Of a stretch of 64,000 nt of DNA, positions 51,904-59,658 are shown one piece after another. The notes beneath the pieces were generated by a model. The model had not been told where the DNA came from. It did no database searches and worked only from the letters and a program-made list of their open reading frames with translations. Origin of the DNA: Nonomuraea africana (GTDB lineage Bacteria > Actinomycetota > Actinomycetes > Streptosporangiales > Streptosporangiaceae); NCBI RefSeq assembly GCF_014873535.1, contig NZ_JADBEF010000001.1, positions 186,001-250,000 of the forward strand, given 5' to 3'. Each line of letters opens with the position of its first letter. The stretch's first letter is position 1. A program made the translations under genes and the position numbers.

Positions 51904-52827
51904 ATGATCAGGCAACTCATCGCGGCGGGCGTGGTGGTCCTGGGGGCGACGGGAGCGGCGCAGCCCCCGGCGGGCGAACGGCTCGTCAAGGTCTACGGCG
52001 ATCTCGCCACGGCCGAGCGGGTGGCGATCATCGTGCCCGGCTCGGACACCACGGCCGCCACGTTCGAGAACAGCACCCACCGTCCAGGCGGCGCCGCGCG
52101 GGCCCTGCTCGCCGAGGCCCGCCGCCTGGACCCCGGCGCCCGCGTGGCGGTGGTGGCGTGGCTGGGCTACGACAGCCCGGCCACGTGGAGCACCGATGTC
52201 CTGACCGAGGGCGCGGCCGACGACGGCGCGCGGGCCCTGCGGCAGGAGGTCACCGGCCTGCGCGCCCGCACGAGTGCCCCGATCAGCCTGCTGTGCCACA
52301 GCTACGGCTCGGTGGTCTGCGCGAAGGCCACCCCCGGCCTGCCCCTCGCCGACGTGGCGCTCTTCGGCAGCCCCGGCACCACCCGGCCCACCGCCGCCGC
52401 CCTGACCTCCGGACCCGCCGACCCTTCCGGACCCGCCGACGCCTCCGGCGGCTCCTGGTCCTCCGGTGGTGAGGCGCCCCGGGTGTGGGCGGGGCGGGGG
52501 GACCGCGACTGGGTGTCGTACGTGCCCGATCTGAAGCTCGGCCCCTTCGGCTTCGGCGGCGACCCGATGGACCCGGCCTTCGGCGCCCGCCTCTTCGCCA
52601 CCGGCCCCGGCGGGCACAGCGACTACTTCACCCCCGGCACCGCCTCCCTGCGCAACCTGGCTCTCATCACCCTCGGCAGGGCGGCGGAGGTATCGCATGG
52701 CGGAGCCGCTCGCGCGCCGGCCGCTGGGCCTGGCACGTGGAGAGGATGTCCACCTACCCGGTCTCGGCGCCCTGTCCTGGATCTTCCAGGCGCTGGCCCT
52801 GTTCTTCTTCGTGATTCGCGCTGCTGA
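51904..52827 (+). CDS. Alpha/beta hydrolase, DUF1023-like
   Basis: 307 residues, with GGATCC-adjacent ACAGGAGG upstream of ATG 51904. A hydrophobic N-terminus (LIAAGVVVLGATGAA) could be a signal. VAIIVPGSDTTAATFENSTH, VAWLGYDSPATW and the nucleophile elbow LLCHSYGSVVC match the DUF1023 alpha/beta-hydrolase family; GGHSDYF holds the likely catalytic His. Homologues usually end near RNLALITLGRAAEVSH (about 52700). Here the frame runs on for about 40 unrelated residues that overlap another gene start, so the original stop may be lost. Confidence 0.8.
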   Translation: MIRQLIAAGVVVLGATGAAQPPAGERLVKVYGDLATAERVAIIVPGSDTTAATFENSTHRPGGAARALLAEARRLDPGARVAVVAWLGYDSPATWSTDVLTEGAADDGARALRQEVTGLRARTSAPISLLCHSYGSVVCAKATPGLPLADVALFGSPGTTRPTAAALTSGPADPSGPADASGGSWSSGGEAPRVWAGRGDRDWVSYVPDLKLGPFGFGGDPMDPAFGARLFATGPGGHSDYFTPGTASLRNLALITLGRAAEVSHGGAARAPAAGPGTWRGCPPTRSRRPVLDLPGAGPVLLRDSRC

Positions 52828-53114
52828 CCGCGTGCAGCCCTCTCCTCCTGCGGGTACGGCCCGGCGTCGCCGTCGCCGCGATGGTCGCCACGGTGGCGGT
52901 CGTCGACGTGGCCCGCTTCGTCCTCGGCGCTCCCCGAGCAGGTCGGCTGGCTGAACCTGCTCGCCGGGTGGCTGCCCTGCTGCTGCGCGAGCCGCTGGCC
53001 GCCCTGATGCGGCGGCCCCGGCTCTGGGCGGATGAGACGGGGATCCGCTGCCTGGCCTACGTCGAGGACCGGCGGCGGGACTCGGCATGGTCGGCACCCC
53101 GCATCCGGCCTTGA
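52697..53114 (+). pseudogene. Acyltransferase-3-like membrane protein remnant
   Basis: ATG 52697 has GGAGG 7 nt upstream and begins MAEPLARRPLGLARGEDVHL, then a membrane-like GALSWIFQALALFFFV, as in acyltransferase-3 proteins. The frame then fails. Another frame reads LLLRVRPGVAVAAMVATVAV and DVARFVLGAP, a later helix of the same family, and REPLAALMRRPRLW follows. Much of the roughly 10-helix protein is missing, so several deletions have occurred. Confidence 0.5.
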
Positions 53115-53250
53115 TCGGTGCCGCCAGGACGACTAGCCTGATCGCCGTGCTGCCGGAAGGCGGGGCCGAGGCGATCGCGTCACGCGGGAAGAGCCCCGAC
53201 CACGACGAGCTGCTCGACCACGCCGCCATGGAGTTTGGGACCGACTGACG
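53115..53250. other. Possible short coding remnant before 53251
   Basis: The frame ending at TGA 53247 reads LIAVLPEGGAEAIASRGK, then SPDHDELLDHAAMEFGTD. It is protein-like and acidic, with no start codon in a good context. It may be the 3' end of a lost gene once upstream of 53251. Confidence 0.3.
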
Positions 53251-53568
53251 ATGAGCGCGGAAGAGGATTTCAAGCAGGTCGGCGCCGAGCTGGCCGACCT
53301 GGGTGTACGGATCTCCAGGATGATGGGGAGTCCCGCGCTCAAAGATCAGGCGGGGAAGGTGTTCGCGAGCCTGCAGCGCGACGGCGCGATGGTGTTCCGG
53401 CTGGTCAGGGACACCCCCGAACACACAGCCGCGCTCCAGCTGGCCGGGGCGTCCCTGTTTGACCCCTCGGGGCAGGGCAGGGCGATAAAGGACTGGGTGG
53501 TCGTGCCCCACTCCTCGGCCGAGAAATGGACGGATCTGGCCGAGGCCGCCCTCAGCCGCCCACGCTGA
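53251..53568 (+). CDS. Small cytosolic protein of unknown function
   Basis: 105 residues: MSAEEDFKQVGAELADLGVR, SLQRDGAMVFRLVRDTPEHT, KDWVVVPHSSAEKWTDLAEA. Mixed alpha/beta composition, no signal or membrane segment, family not recognised. It starts 1 bp after the preceding frame's stop codon. It is convergent with the NAD(P)-binding remnant. Confidence 0.6.
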   Translation: MSAEEDFKQVGAELADLGVRISRMMGSPALKDQAGKVFASLQRDGAMVFRLVRDTPEHTAALQLAGASLFDPSGQGRAIKDWVVVPHSSAEKWTDLAEAALSRPR

Positions 53569-53569
53569 T

Positions 53570-53764
53570 CAGTAGGCCACGTCGACGGTGTGGCGGTGGG
53601 TGCCTGAGTCGGGCAGAACGCGGAGCACGGCGTCGGCGAGGTCGGCGCGGGCGATGGTGGAGCCGCCGCGCACCGCGTCGTCGATCCGCGTGCGGTAGTC
53701 GCCGCGCGCGGGGCGGTGTCGAGCAGGCGCGGCAGGCGCACGATCGTCCAGTCGAGCGGGGCAA
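53570..53764 (-). pseudogene. C-terminal remnant of an NAD(P)-binding (SDR_a5/NmrA-like) protein
   Basis: Minus strand APLDWTIVRLPRLLDTAP, a frame change near 53700, then GDYRTRIDDAVRGGSTIARA and DLADAVLRVLPDSGTHRH ending VDVAY. This is the last third of an NAD(P)H-binding atypical SDR. The Rossmann N-terminus is absent: 5' of the fragment lies the tRNA-side hairpin. Confidence 0.65.
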
Positions 53765-53765
53765 A

Positions 53766-53796
53766 AGACCAGGTCAGCGGCTAGATGACCTGGTCT
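53766..53796 (-). terminator. Terminator after a tRNA 3' half
   Basis: On the minus strand AGACCAGGTCA, 9-nt loop, TGACCTGGTCT followed by TTTT: perfect 11-bp stem plus T-run. It sits just after the tRNA-like sequence, where a tRNA terminator is expected. Confidence 0.75.
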
Positions 53797-53801
53797 GGGT
53801 A

Positions 53802-53842
53802 GCGCCCTGCAGGATTCGAACCTGCGACCGTCGGATGAGAAG
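53802..53842 (-). other. 3' half of a tRNA gene (tRNA-Arg-like), probable attachment-site remnant
   Basis: Minus strand: CTTCTCATCCGACGGTC, the T-arm GCAGG-TTCGAAT-CCTGC, then the acceptor strand AGGGCGC. The T-arm is perfect and the anticodon-loop side resembles tRNA-Arg(TCT), with an odd base at position 37. The 5' half (expected GCGCCCT..., D-arm) is not found upstream, so this is no functional tRNA. Tyrosine integrases commonly use tRNA 3' halves as att sites. Confidence 0.65.
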
Positions 53843-54209
53843 CAAGATCGTTTGCTGATTCGTGGTGTCAGTCAGTGTCGGTCCGTCCCGCGCTGGGTTG
53901 ATTTCAGTGTCCGACCGCGACGGGACCTGTCAGTACGTTCCGGGGCGGACGAGCACGGGCCGAGCACGGCTGACCCACCGGTGCACATCACGCGTCCGTG
54001 TCACTGATGTGTACGAGCAACATGGCCAACGCCGTGAAGTATCAGGTCAGCTCTGTGTGATGAGTTTTGATGCGGTACAAGGTGAAGCCACCTCCGTTCC
54101 GCAGGAGCGGCCGCGACCCGTGCCGCTGGGGACAATCGATGGAGCGTCATCAGCCGGTGGCGCGACAGGGAGGGTAAGAGAGTCATCCTGCGCAAGGAGT
54201 AACCGAGCG
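53843..54209. other. Region without a convincing gene, right of the tRNA remnant
   Basis: Open frames exist but lack family features or start sites. GCAAGGAG at 54191-54198 is the ribosome site of the next gene. Confidence 0.4.
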
Positions 54210-54365
54210 ATGACCCGCTCCGATCCCGGCCATGTCTCCAGCGTCCTCGCGCTGCTGGATGATCTGGCGGCCTTACAGCGAAGCAACGCCGACGGCGTGA
54301 TCTTCAGCGAGATCGTCTTTACCGAGCCCGGAGCGGTCATCACCGCACGTTGGCCTGACGGCTAG
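54210..54365 (+). CDS. Tiny protein (51 aa) of unknown function
   Basis: MTRSDPGHVSSVLALLDDLA, ALQRSNADGVIFSEIVFTEP and GAVITARWPDG. GGAG lies 11 nt upstream. Its TAG stop is part of the CTAG target site duplicated by the IS982 element. Without the element the TAG is followed at once by GTG of the next gene (TAGGTG), so the two were a tight operon. Family not recognised. Confidence 0.55.
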   Translation: MTRSDPGHVSSVLALLDDLAALQRSNADGVIFSEIVFTEPGAVITARWPDG

Positions 54366-55340
54366 ACGAGTAAGTCCTAAGTCGGGTTAGTGGTCATAGG
54401 CGATCAGTGACCGGGTGACGGGCTGGCCGGTAGCGCGGTTGTGCCAGATAGCGGCGGTCAACGCCAAGATGCGCTGGGCGATGCGCGCGCCGACCCCCTC
54501 AGGGCTGCGTCCGCCGTGGAGTTCCAGGTCGAGTTGGCCTTTGAGGGTGTCGTTGACCGATTCGATGAGCTGGCGGATGGGTTTGAGGAGCTGCTCGCCC
54601 GGGCGGGGTGTGCGGTTGCGGTAGGACGGCCGCAGCAGCCGCACGCCCCGTTCGGCCAGGTAGTGGTCCAGTTCGGCCGAGACGTAGCCCTTGTCGGCGA
54701 TGATCAGCAGCCCGGGTCGGGTGGCGAGCAGATGCGGGTCGTGGTCCAAGACGGCCATCAGCACCTGCCGTTCGTCGATCTTCGGGGTGGCCAGGGCCCA
54801 GGTGATCGGCAGTCCGGCCGGGGTGCAGACCAGGTGCAGCCGCAGACCCCAAAACCAGCGGGAGTGGGAGCGGCAGTAGCCGTAGCCGGCCCAGCCGGCC
54901 AGGTCCGAGCGCTGCGTGGTGGGGCGGGAGCGGCCGCATTCGACCGGGGTGGAGTCGACCACCCAGACCGGGTCGGCCCACAGATCGGTGTCGAGGGCCA
55001 GGGCCCGGATGGCGCGCTGGAGCAGGGGCAGGGCCGCGCGGAGCCGTTTGTTGTAGCCGGATTGGCCGGGCAGGTAGGGGAAGGCGCCGGGCAGGTGCCG
55101 GGGGACGAACCGCAGCCAGCGGGCCTCGGAGCCGATCCCGAGCAGGACTTGGGCGACCGCTAAGGTCAGCAGTTCGGCGTCGGTCAGCTTGGGTGGGCGG
55201 CCGAGGCGGGGCGCTTTGCCGAGCCAGTCGTCGATCTTCACGTACAGTGCGGTGAGAAGGGTGTTGAGGTCTGTCGTCACAAACGGATCATCAACACCCT
55301 TCGTCGTTCCCGCAGCCGAAACGACTTAGGACTTACTCGT
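54366..55340 (-). mobile_element. IS982-family insertion sequence, intact (975 bp)
   Basis: Perfect 19-bp terminal inverted repeats: ACGAGTAAGTCCTAAGTCG at 54366-54384 and its complement at 55322-55340, ending in 5'-AC as usual in IS982. CTAG is directly repeated on both sides (54362-54365 and 55341-55344). The clean ends and complete transposase suggest a recent insertion. Confidence 0.92.
54387..55280 (-). CDS. IS982 family transposase
   Basis: 297 residues: MTTDLNTLLTALYVKIDDWL, LTDAELLTLAVAQVLLG, YLPGQSGYNKRLRAALPLL, VWVVDSTPVECGRSRPTTQR (first catalytic Asp), LAGWAGYGYCRSHSRWFWGL, LLIIADKGYVSAELDHYL (second Asp), IESVNDTLKGQLDLELHGGR (Glu). Full length with no frameshift. DDE transposase of a simple one-gene IS. 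Confidence 0.95.
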   Translation of the reverse strand: MTTDLNTLLTALYVKIDDWLGKAPRLGRPPKLTDAELLTLAVAQVLLGIGSEARWLRFVPRHLPGAFPYLPGQSGYNKRLRAALPLLQRAIRALALDTDLWADPVWVVDSTPVECGRSRPTTQRSDLAGWAGYGYCRSHSRWFWGLRLHLVCTPAGLPITWALATPKIDERQVLMAVLDHDPHLLATRPGLLIIADKGYVSAELDHYLAERGVRLLRPSYRNRTPRPGEQLLKPIRQLIESVNDTLKGQLDLELHGGRSPEGVGARIAQRILALTAAIWHNRATGQPVTRSLIAYDH

Positions 55341-55344
55341 CTAG

Positions 55345-55728
55345 GTGCGCAGCGCCACTGTGAACCTGGACGTCAGCCGTGAGCAACTGCGATCGGCCTT
55401 TCTGCCTCACGCACTGCGCCCTGAGTTCGATCATCACAATGACACGTTCTGGGTACCGCAGGACAGTGACCCACCCGCACTTCACTACGCATGGATGCTC
55501 GCCGACATCGCCGCCTACCCAGATGCGTGGCAGGGCTATCAGGTCGGTCGGGCCAATCGAGTATTCCTGGCCCGCATCACCACCGACGGCCTTCGACGAG
55601 CCCACGTTCTTGTGCGCGTCAACGGTGGAGACGGCCACGAGGAGGAAATCGACATCGCCTGCGGCGCAGAACCCGATGTCGGGCTTGGGTACAGCATCGT
55701 CGATCGTGCAAGCCGGTCGAGTTCGTAG
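55345..55728 (+). CDS. Protein of unknown function (127 aa), downstream partner of 54210
   Basis: GTG 55345 start: MRSATVNLDVSREQLRSAFL, WVPQDSDPPALHYAWMLADI, YQVGRANRVFLARITTDGLR, EEIDIACGAEPDVGLGYSIV. Soluble mixed alpha/beta, family not recognised. The IS982 element now separates it from its upstream partner and probably from its promoter, though its frame is untouched. Confidence 0.6.
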   Translation: MRSATVNLDVSREQLRSAFLPHALRPEFDHHNDTFWVPQDSDPPALHYAWMLADIAAYPDAWQGYQVGRANRVFLARITTDGLRRAHVLVRVNGGDGHEEEIDIACGAEPDVGLGYSIVDRASRSSS

Positions 55729-56321
55729 TCGTCGCTGCGCTTGCCGCCGTGGTGCGCCCCAGACCGTCAGCAGGCGTCAGTTCCATGGCCGGAATTCTCC
55801 GTATCTCGGCTGGACCCGAGGCCAGGCTCCCTGCGCTTAGGGGCCTGTTCAGAAGTGGATCAAGGTCTATCGACGAGCTTGATGAGGTGTCGGGCGGTGC
55901 CGATAGGGTCGACGATCTGAACTCGACCGCGTGGGCGCAGGTAGACACGGTTGGCGCGGGAGCCGTTGGGCGTTCACGGTGGCCTTCCGCGACGGGGCGA
56001 GGCGCGGCCTGGAGCCTGGCGTCATCTCCGCGATCGGCGCATGACCGGGCGCCGATCGGGGTGAACGGGACGCTGACCAACTCCGCCACCTTCTACCCGT
56101 TCGGGCCGTTCGAGAGCGGGAAACGCGGCCAAGCCCCCAGCCGTCTGGGTCGATTCACCCGCCGCACATCCGCCGGCCACCGCGAGGGCGACCTAAGGTG
56201 AAGGGAGACGGTGCATCAGCACCGCCGGGCGAAACGGGGTGGCGGGCATGGAGCTACGCCAACTCCGTTAACTTCGTGACGCTGGCCTGACAGCAACCGG
56301 CTCTGACGAAAGGAGCCGACC
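55729..56321. other. Decayed region with fragments of other genes
   Basis: 55970-56021 is nearly identical to the 3' end of the NB-ARC gene at 24157 (26164-26216), giving FTVAFRDGARRGLEP. At 55839 GGGGCCTGTTCAGAAGT looks like an IS end. The minus strand near 55860-55950 reads VYLRPRGRVQIVDPIGTARH without a start. No intact gene is visible. GAAAGGAG at 56309 serves the next gene. Confidence 0.5.
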
Positions 56322-56582
56322 GTGCTTGACAAAACCGTACTGATCATTCGATTTCACTCGCTGGGCGGTGAAGACATCTCCATGATCAGTGGAGATTTCG
56401 ACGGAGAACAAGGGGCGTTGGAAGTGATCGCTCGCGCTCTTGACGAGCGGCGCAGCCTGGTGTTGACCCGGGCCCGGTACGACCGTGAGACCGAGATGAA
56501 TGGCGTGGTCATCAACCTGGCCAACGTGGTGTTGGTACGAGTGTCGAAGACGGACAGCGCCGAGGCGGGGCAGTACCTGTAG
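56322..56582 (+). CDS. Small protein of unknown function (86 aa)
   Basis: GTG 56322 with AAAGGAGC 8 nt upstream. Sequence MLDKTVLIIRFHSLGGEDIS, EGALEVIARALDERRSLV-like centre and GVVINLANVVLVRVSKTD. The strand-helix-strand pattern suggests a small alpha/beta fold. Low in Cys, no signal. Family not recognised. It is convergent with the XRE gene. Confidence 0.6.
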   Translation: MLDKTVLIIRFHSLGGEDISMISGDFDGEQGALEVIARALDERRSLVLTRARYDRETEMNGVVINLANVVLVRVSKTDSAEAGQYL

Positions 56583-56656
56583 CGGGAAAACCCTTAGCGG
56601 ACCGATCATCATGCAAGCCCTGCAGGTTGCCTGTCAGTCCAAGCGCCGCTGAGCGA

Positions 56657-57859
56657 CTACAGCAGGATGCGTTTGCGCCTTGCCTGCCTGGGATGGAGCT
56701 GGACTCTGGCGAGTTCGTGCAGGGCTCGCAAGGCACCGGTCTGCCTGGCCAGGACAAGAGCCTGACGGGCCGTTTCGACCGCCCGCTCGCGCTCGTGGGC
56801 ATCGGCGTACGCATGGGCCATGCGAGCCATGGCATAGGCGGTAGCGTAAGTCGACAGCGCCTTCGGCGGTTCCTGTTCCAGGATCTCGATCGCGCTCCGG
56901 GCGTAGCCGAGGTCGACGAGACACCCGACGCACAGCGTGTTGTGGGCTTCGATGGAACAGTCGAACCGGTAGCGCGTGTCGTCGCCCGGTTCCGCGAGTG
57001 ACTGAGCGGACTCCTCCAGGCGCCGGCGGCACATGTCCCGGTCCCCGGCGAGGGCGTGACCTTGCGCTTCATGATGCCGGGACAGTGCGTCCATCCGCGG
57101 GGGGAGGTTGACGCGTTCACGGGCGGCGACGGCGAGGTCGACGATCTGTCCGGGATCATCGGCGGTGTCGGAAAGACCGCCCCGCTGGGCGAGTGTGTAG
57201 GCCTCGAGCAACGTGTCCGCTGCTTCACGAGCGTCGCGTATGGCCTCATCCGACCACACCAATGCCCCGCCCGGGTCGCCGGCCTCGTGGTGCATGCGAC
57301 TGATCAGCTCCGCGTTCTCCGCAGCGAGCAGCAGAAACGCACGCCGTACAGGCGAACTGGCATCACGGTGGAATTCCTCGATCCCCTCGAAGACAGGCCG
57401 CAGGACGTTGATCACGTCGGCAGGTCGGAGATCGGTTCGGGTGTAGGCGTCAAGGACCGCTTTGAAGTAGCTGATCGTTCCGTCGTCGGCCCGCTGGGGG
57501 GCCTCGATCGCTCGGCCGGTACGTTCCTCCTCTTCGGCGGTGAACATCCCCGACAGCAGTGGAATGCCTGTCAGATAGTGCCACAGGGTGGTGCCAGCCG
57601 CGTCTCCGACGAACAACTCCGCCTCGTCCACGCCGAACGCCCGGCAGAGCAGCTCCGAATACCGCTCGTCGGGCCGCCGCTCTCCAGCCTCCCAGAGCCG
57701 GATCAGCCAGGTGAGCGTCTCAAGGGTGGGCAGCCGATCACGCGTCGCCTCGTCCGCCGCATCGGCCAGCCGTTTCCCGAGCTCCCTGCGGCTCCACAGC
57801 CGCGCGCGGCGCAAAACTTGCAGACGGGCAGACCATATCGGAACATCGATGGCAACCAT
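56657..57859 (-). CDS. XRE-like HTH regulator with TPR-type repeats
   Basis: 400 residues from ATG 57859 (MVAIDVPIWSARLQVLRRAR), with GGGAGA upstream; ATG 57874 is an alternative. The N-terminal HTH includes LWSRRELGKRLADAADEATR, LIRLWEAGERRPDERYSEL and CRAFGVDEAELF. The rest is helical TPR-like repeats (AAENAELISRMHHEAGDPGG, EAQGHALAGDRDMCRRRLEE). This layout is common in Streptomyces and Streptosporangiaceae orphan regulators, possibly peptide-responsive. Target unknown. Confidence 0.87.
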   Translation of the reverse strand: MVAIDVPIWSARLQVLRRARLWSRRELGKRLADAADEATRDRLPTLETLTWLIRLWEAGERRPDERYSELLCRAFGVDEAELFVGDAAGTTLWHYLTGIPLLSGMFTAEEEERTGRAIEAPQRADDGTISYFKAVLDAYTRTDLRPADVINVLRPVFEGIEEFHRDASSPVRRAFLLLAAENAELISRMHHEAGDPGGALVWSDEAIRDAREAADTLLEAYTLAQRGGLSDTADDPGQIVDLAVAARERVNLPPRMDALSRHHEAQGHALAGDRDMCRRRLEESAQSLAEPGDDTRYRFDCSIEAHNTLCVGCLVDLGYARSAIEILEQEPPKALSTYATAYAMARMAHAYADAHERERAVETARQALVLARQTGALRALHELARVQLHPRQARRKRILL

Positions 57860-58548
57860 TGGTATTTCTCCCACCGTCCGAGCGGGTCAGCGACAACCCC
57901 CTCGTAGGCATTTGTTCCCATTATCCGCTTTCTGGAGCCGCCTCGATAACCCCGAACCTGAAGATGCGCCGAACAGTGTCATACGCCCCGCGGCGCCTTC
58001 CGGAGAAGGTCAGCCTGCCGCACCATCAGGCATGCGAGTCTCGCCGGGTTGCGTCCACGGAGGCCCAGGACCGGCGCGTTGGCTCTCACGGTTAGCTTCC
58101 CCATGCGTCTCAGGAAAGCAGCAGGCCGCCCCGCTCTACGTGGGAACTGCCGGACTGGTCGGCGTGTCGCCCAGTCAGGTGTCACCTGCCACTCGCCGAT
58201 CGCCGTCACCCTGACCCTGCGCATCCCTGTCTGCGCCCGCCGATCAGGTGCGTGGCGAGTTTGTCGCCGTTCCAGGAGGCGAGTTCGGTGCGGACCTCGT
58301 CGACGAGTGAGGGTCCTACCGTCGCTCACCAGCGAGCCCTTGGGCCGACGGCGGAGTGGTGTAGCCGCCGGTTGTGGTCAGAGGGCGATGGAGCCACGGA
58401 ACTGGAAGGAGAGCAGTCGCCGACGATATGGGCGAGCCGTCGCCCGATGAACGCAGGCGCAACACACCGTGCCCGGATCTCCCCGGGGAGAGCAACCTGG
58501 GCTCGTAGGTTGTGAGCAGGCACGATGTCGAGCCGAGGAGTACGACAG
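57860..58548. other. Long intergenic region, likely decayed
   Basis: The minus strand near 58230-58315 reads LVDEVRTELASWNGDKLATH then LIGGRRQG, a protein-like fragment with no start or domain. I see nothing else. GAGGAG at 58533 is the ribosome site of the next gene. Confidence 0.35.
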
Positions 58549-59409
58549 ATGACCAGCACGCCTTCATCCGAGCTCGCGCAGGACACCATCCGCTCGGGGC
58601 TGTGGTTGCCGCTTTTCGATGAACTCGCCGATCCACTCGTCGTCGCCCGGCTGGCGGCGGAGGCCGAGGAAGTCGGGTGGCATGGAGTGTTCGTGTGGGA
58701 CCACCTGCGCTGGAGTGAGCCCGTCGAGGAAATCGCGGATCCGTGGATCACGCTCGCGGCGGTCGCCACCGCCACCGAGAACGTGCGGATCGGGCCGATG
58801 GTCACACCGCTCCCTCGTCGCAGGCCCGCCAAGGTGGCCAAGGAGACGGTGACCCTCGACCAGCTCTGCAATGGCCGCCTGACGCTCGGCGTCGGCCTCG
58901 GCAGCGACCGCTATGGCCGCGAACTGTCGATGATGGGAGAGGAACTGGACGACCGGGTGCGAGGCCGGATGCTCGACGAGTCGCTCAGCGTGCTGGCGGC
59001 CGCGTGGTCGGGTGAACCGGTGTATCACAGGGGCGAGCACTACAAGCTCGACGGCATCAGGCTGCTGCCCAGGCCGGTGCAGCGACCGGGGATCCCCGTG
59101 TGGGTCGCGGCGCTGCCGGGGAACTCCAGGCCGTTGCGGCGGGCCGCCCGTCACGACGGGTTCTTCCCGGTATTGGTGGCCGGTGTCGACCAGTTCGCGG
59201 AGATGGTGGGCAGCGTCAGAGAACTGCGCGCGGCCGAGGGTAAGGACCCCGCGGCGCCGTACGACATCGTGGCGGCCCTGGTGCCCGGCACCGATCCCGC
59301 GCCGTACGCAAGGGAGGGTGCGACCTGGTGGATGACCGAGTTTCCGATGGGCGCGGTGTCCTTGGACATGGTGCGCGGCGTCCTGCGCGAGGGCCCCGTA
59401 GGGCGGTGA
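58549..59409 (+). CDS. LLM class flavin-dependent oxidoreductase (luciferase-like)
   Basis: 286 residues from ATG 58549; an in-frame ATG at 58525 lacks a ribosome site. GLWLPLFDELADPLVVARLA, EEVGWHGVFVWDHLRW, IADPWITLAAVATATENVRI, LPRRRPAKVAKETVTLDQL and LGVGLGSDRYGREL are hallmarks of the bacterial luciferase/F420 TIM barrel. The cofactor is FMN or F420, and F420 is common in actinobacteria. Substrate unknown; stands alone. Confidence 0.9.
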   Translation: MTSTPSSELAQDTIRSGLWLPLFDELADPLVVARLAAEAEEVGWHGVFVWDHLRWSEPVEEIADPWITLAAVATATENVRIGPMVTPLPRRRPAKVAKETVTLDQLCNGRLTLGVGLGSDRYGRELSMMGEELDDRVRGRMLDESLSVLAAAWSGEPVYHRGEHYKLDGIRLLPRPVQRPGIPVWVAALPGNSRPLRRAARHDGFFPVLVAGVDQFAEMVGSVRELRAAEGKDPAAPYDIVAALVPGTDPAPYAREGATWWMTEFPMGAVSLDMVRGVLREGPVGR

Positions 59410-59658
59410 CCCACAGCACAGGTCCCCTGCAAGCAGTGCGGAAACGGATTCTGGCCAAGGCGCCAGATCGGGACCTCGGAATAATGTGAAGCACTACCCA
59501 GCCGCTCCGAAGCCATGATCGACCTCATGACCCGCCGCCTCGCCGGAGAAACCACTCCCACCTGGCGCGACACCTGAACCTAGGATCAGGCAGGACGAAA
59601 CACCCTTTGAGAACACATTTGGTCAATCCAGCGGTCTGGCGTAGATAATCGTCACCCG

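Noticed and set aside
53802..53880. A functional tRNA gene on the minus strand
   Set aside because: T-arm and 3' acceptor strand are present, but no matching 5' acceptor strand or D-arm exists upstream and the anticodon stem cannot pair.
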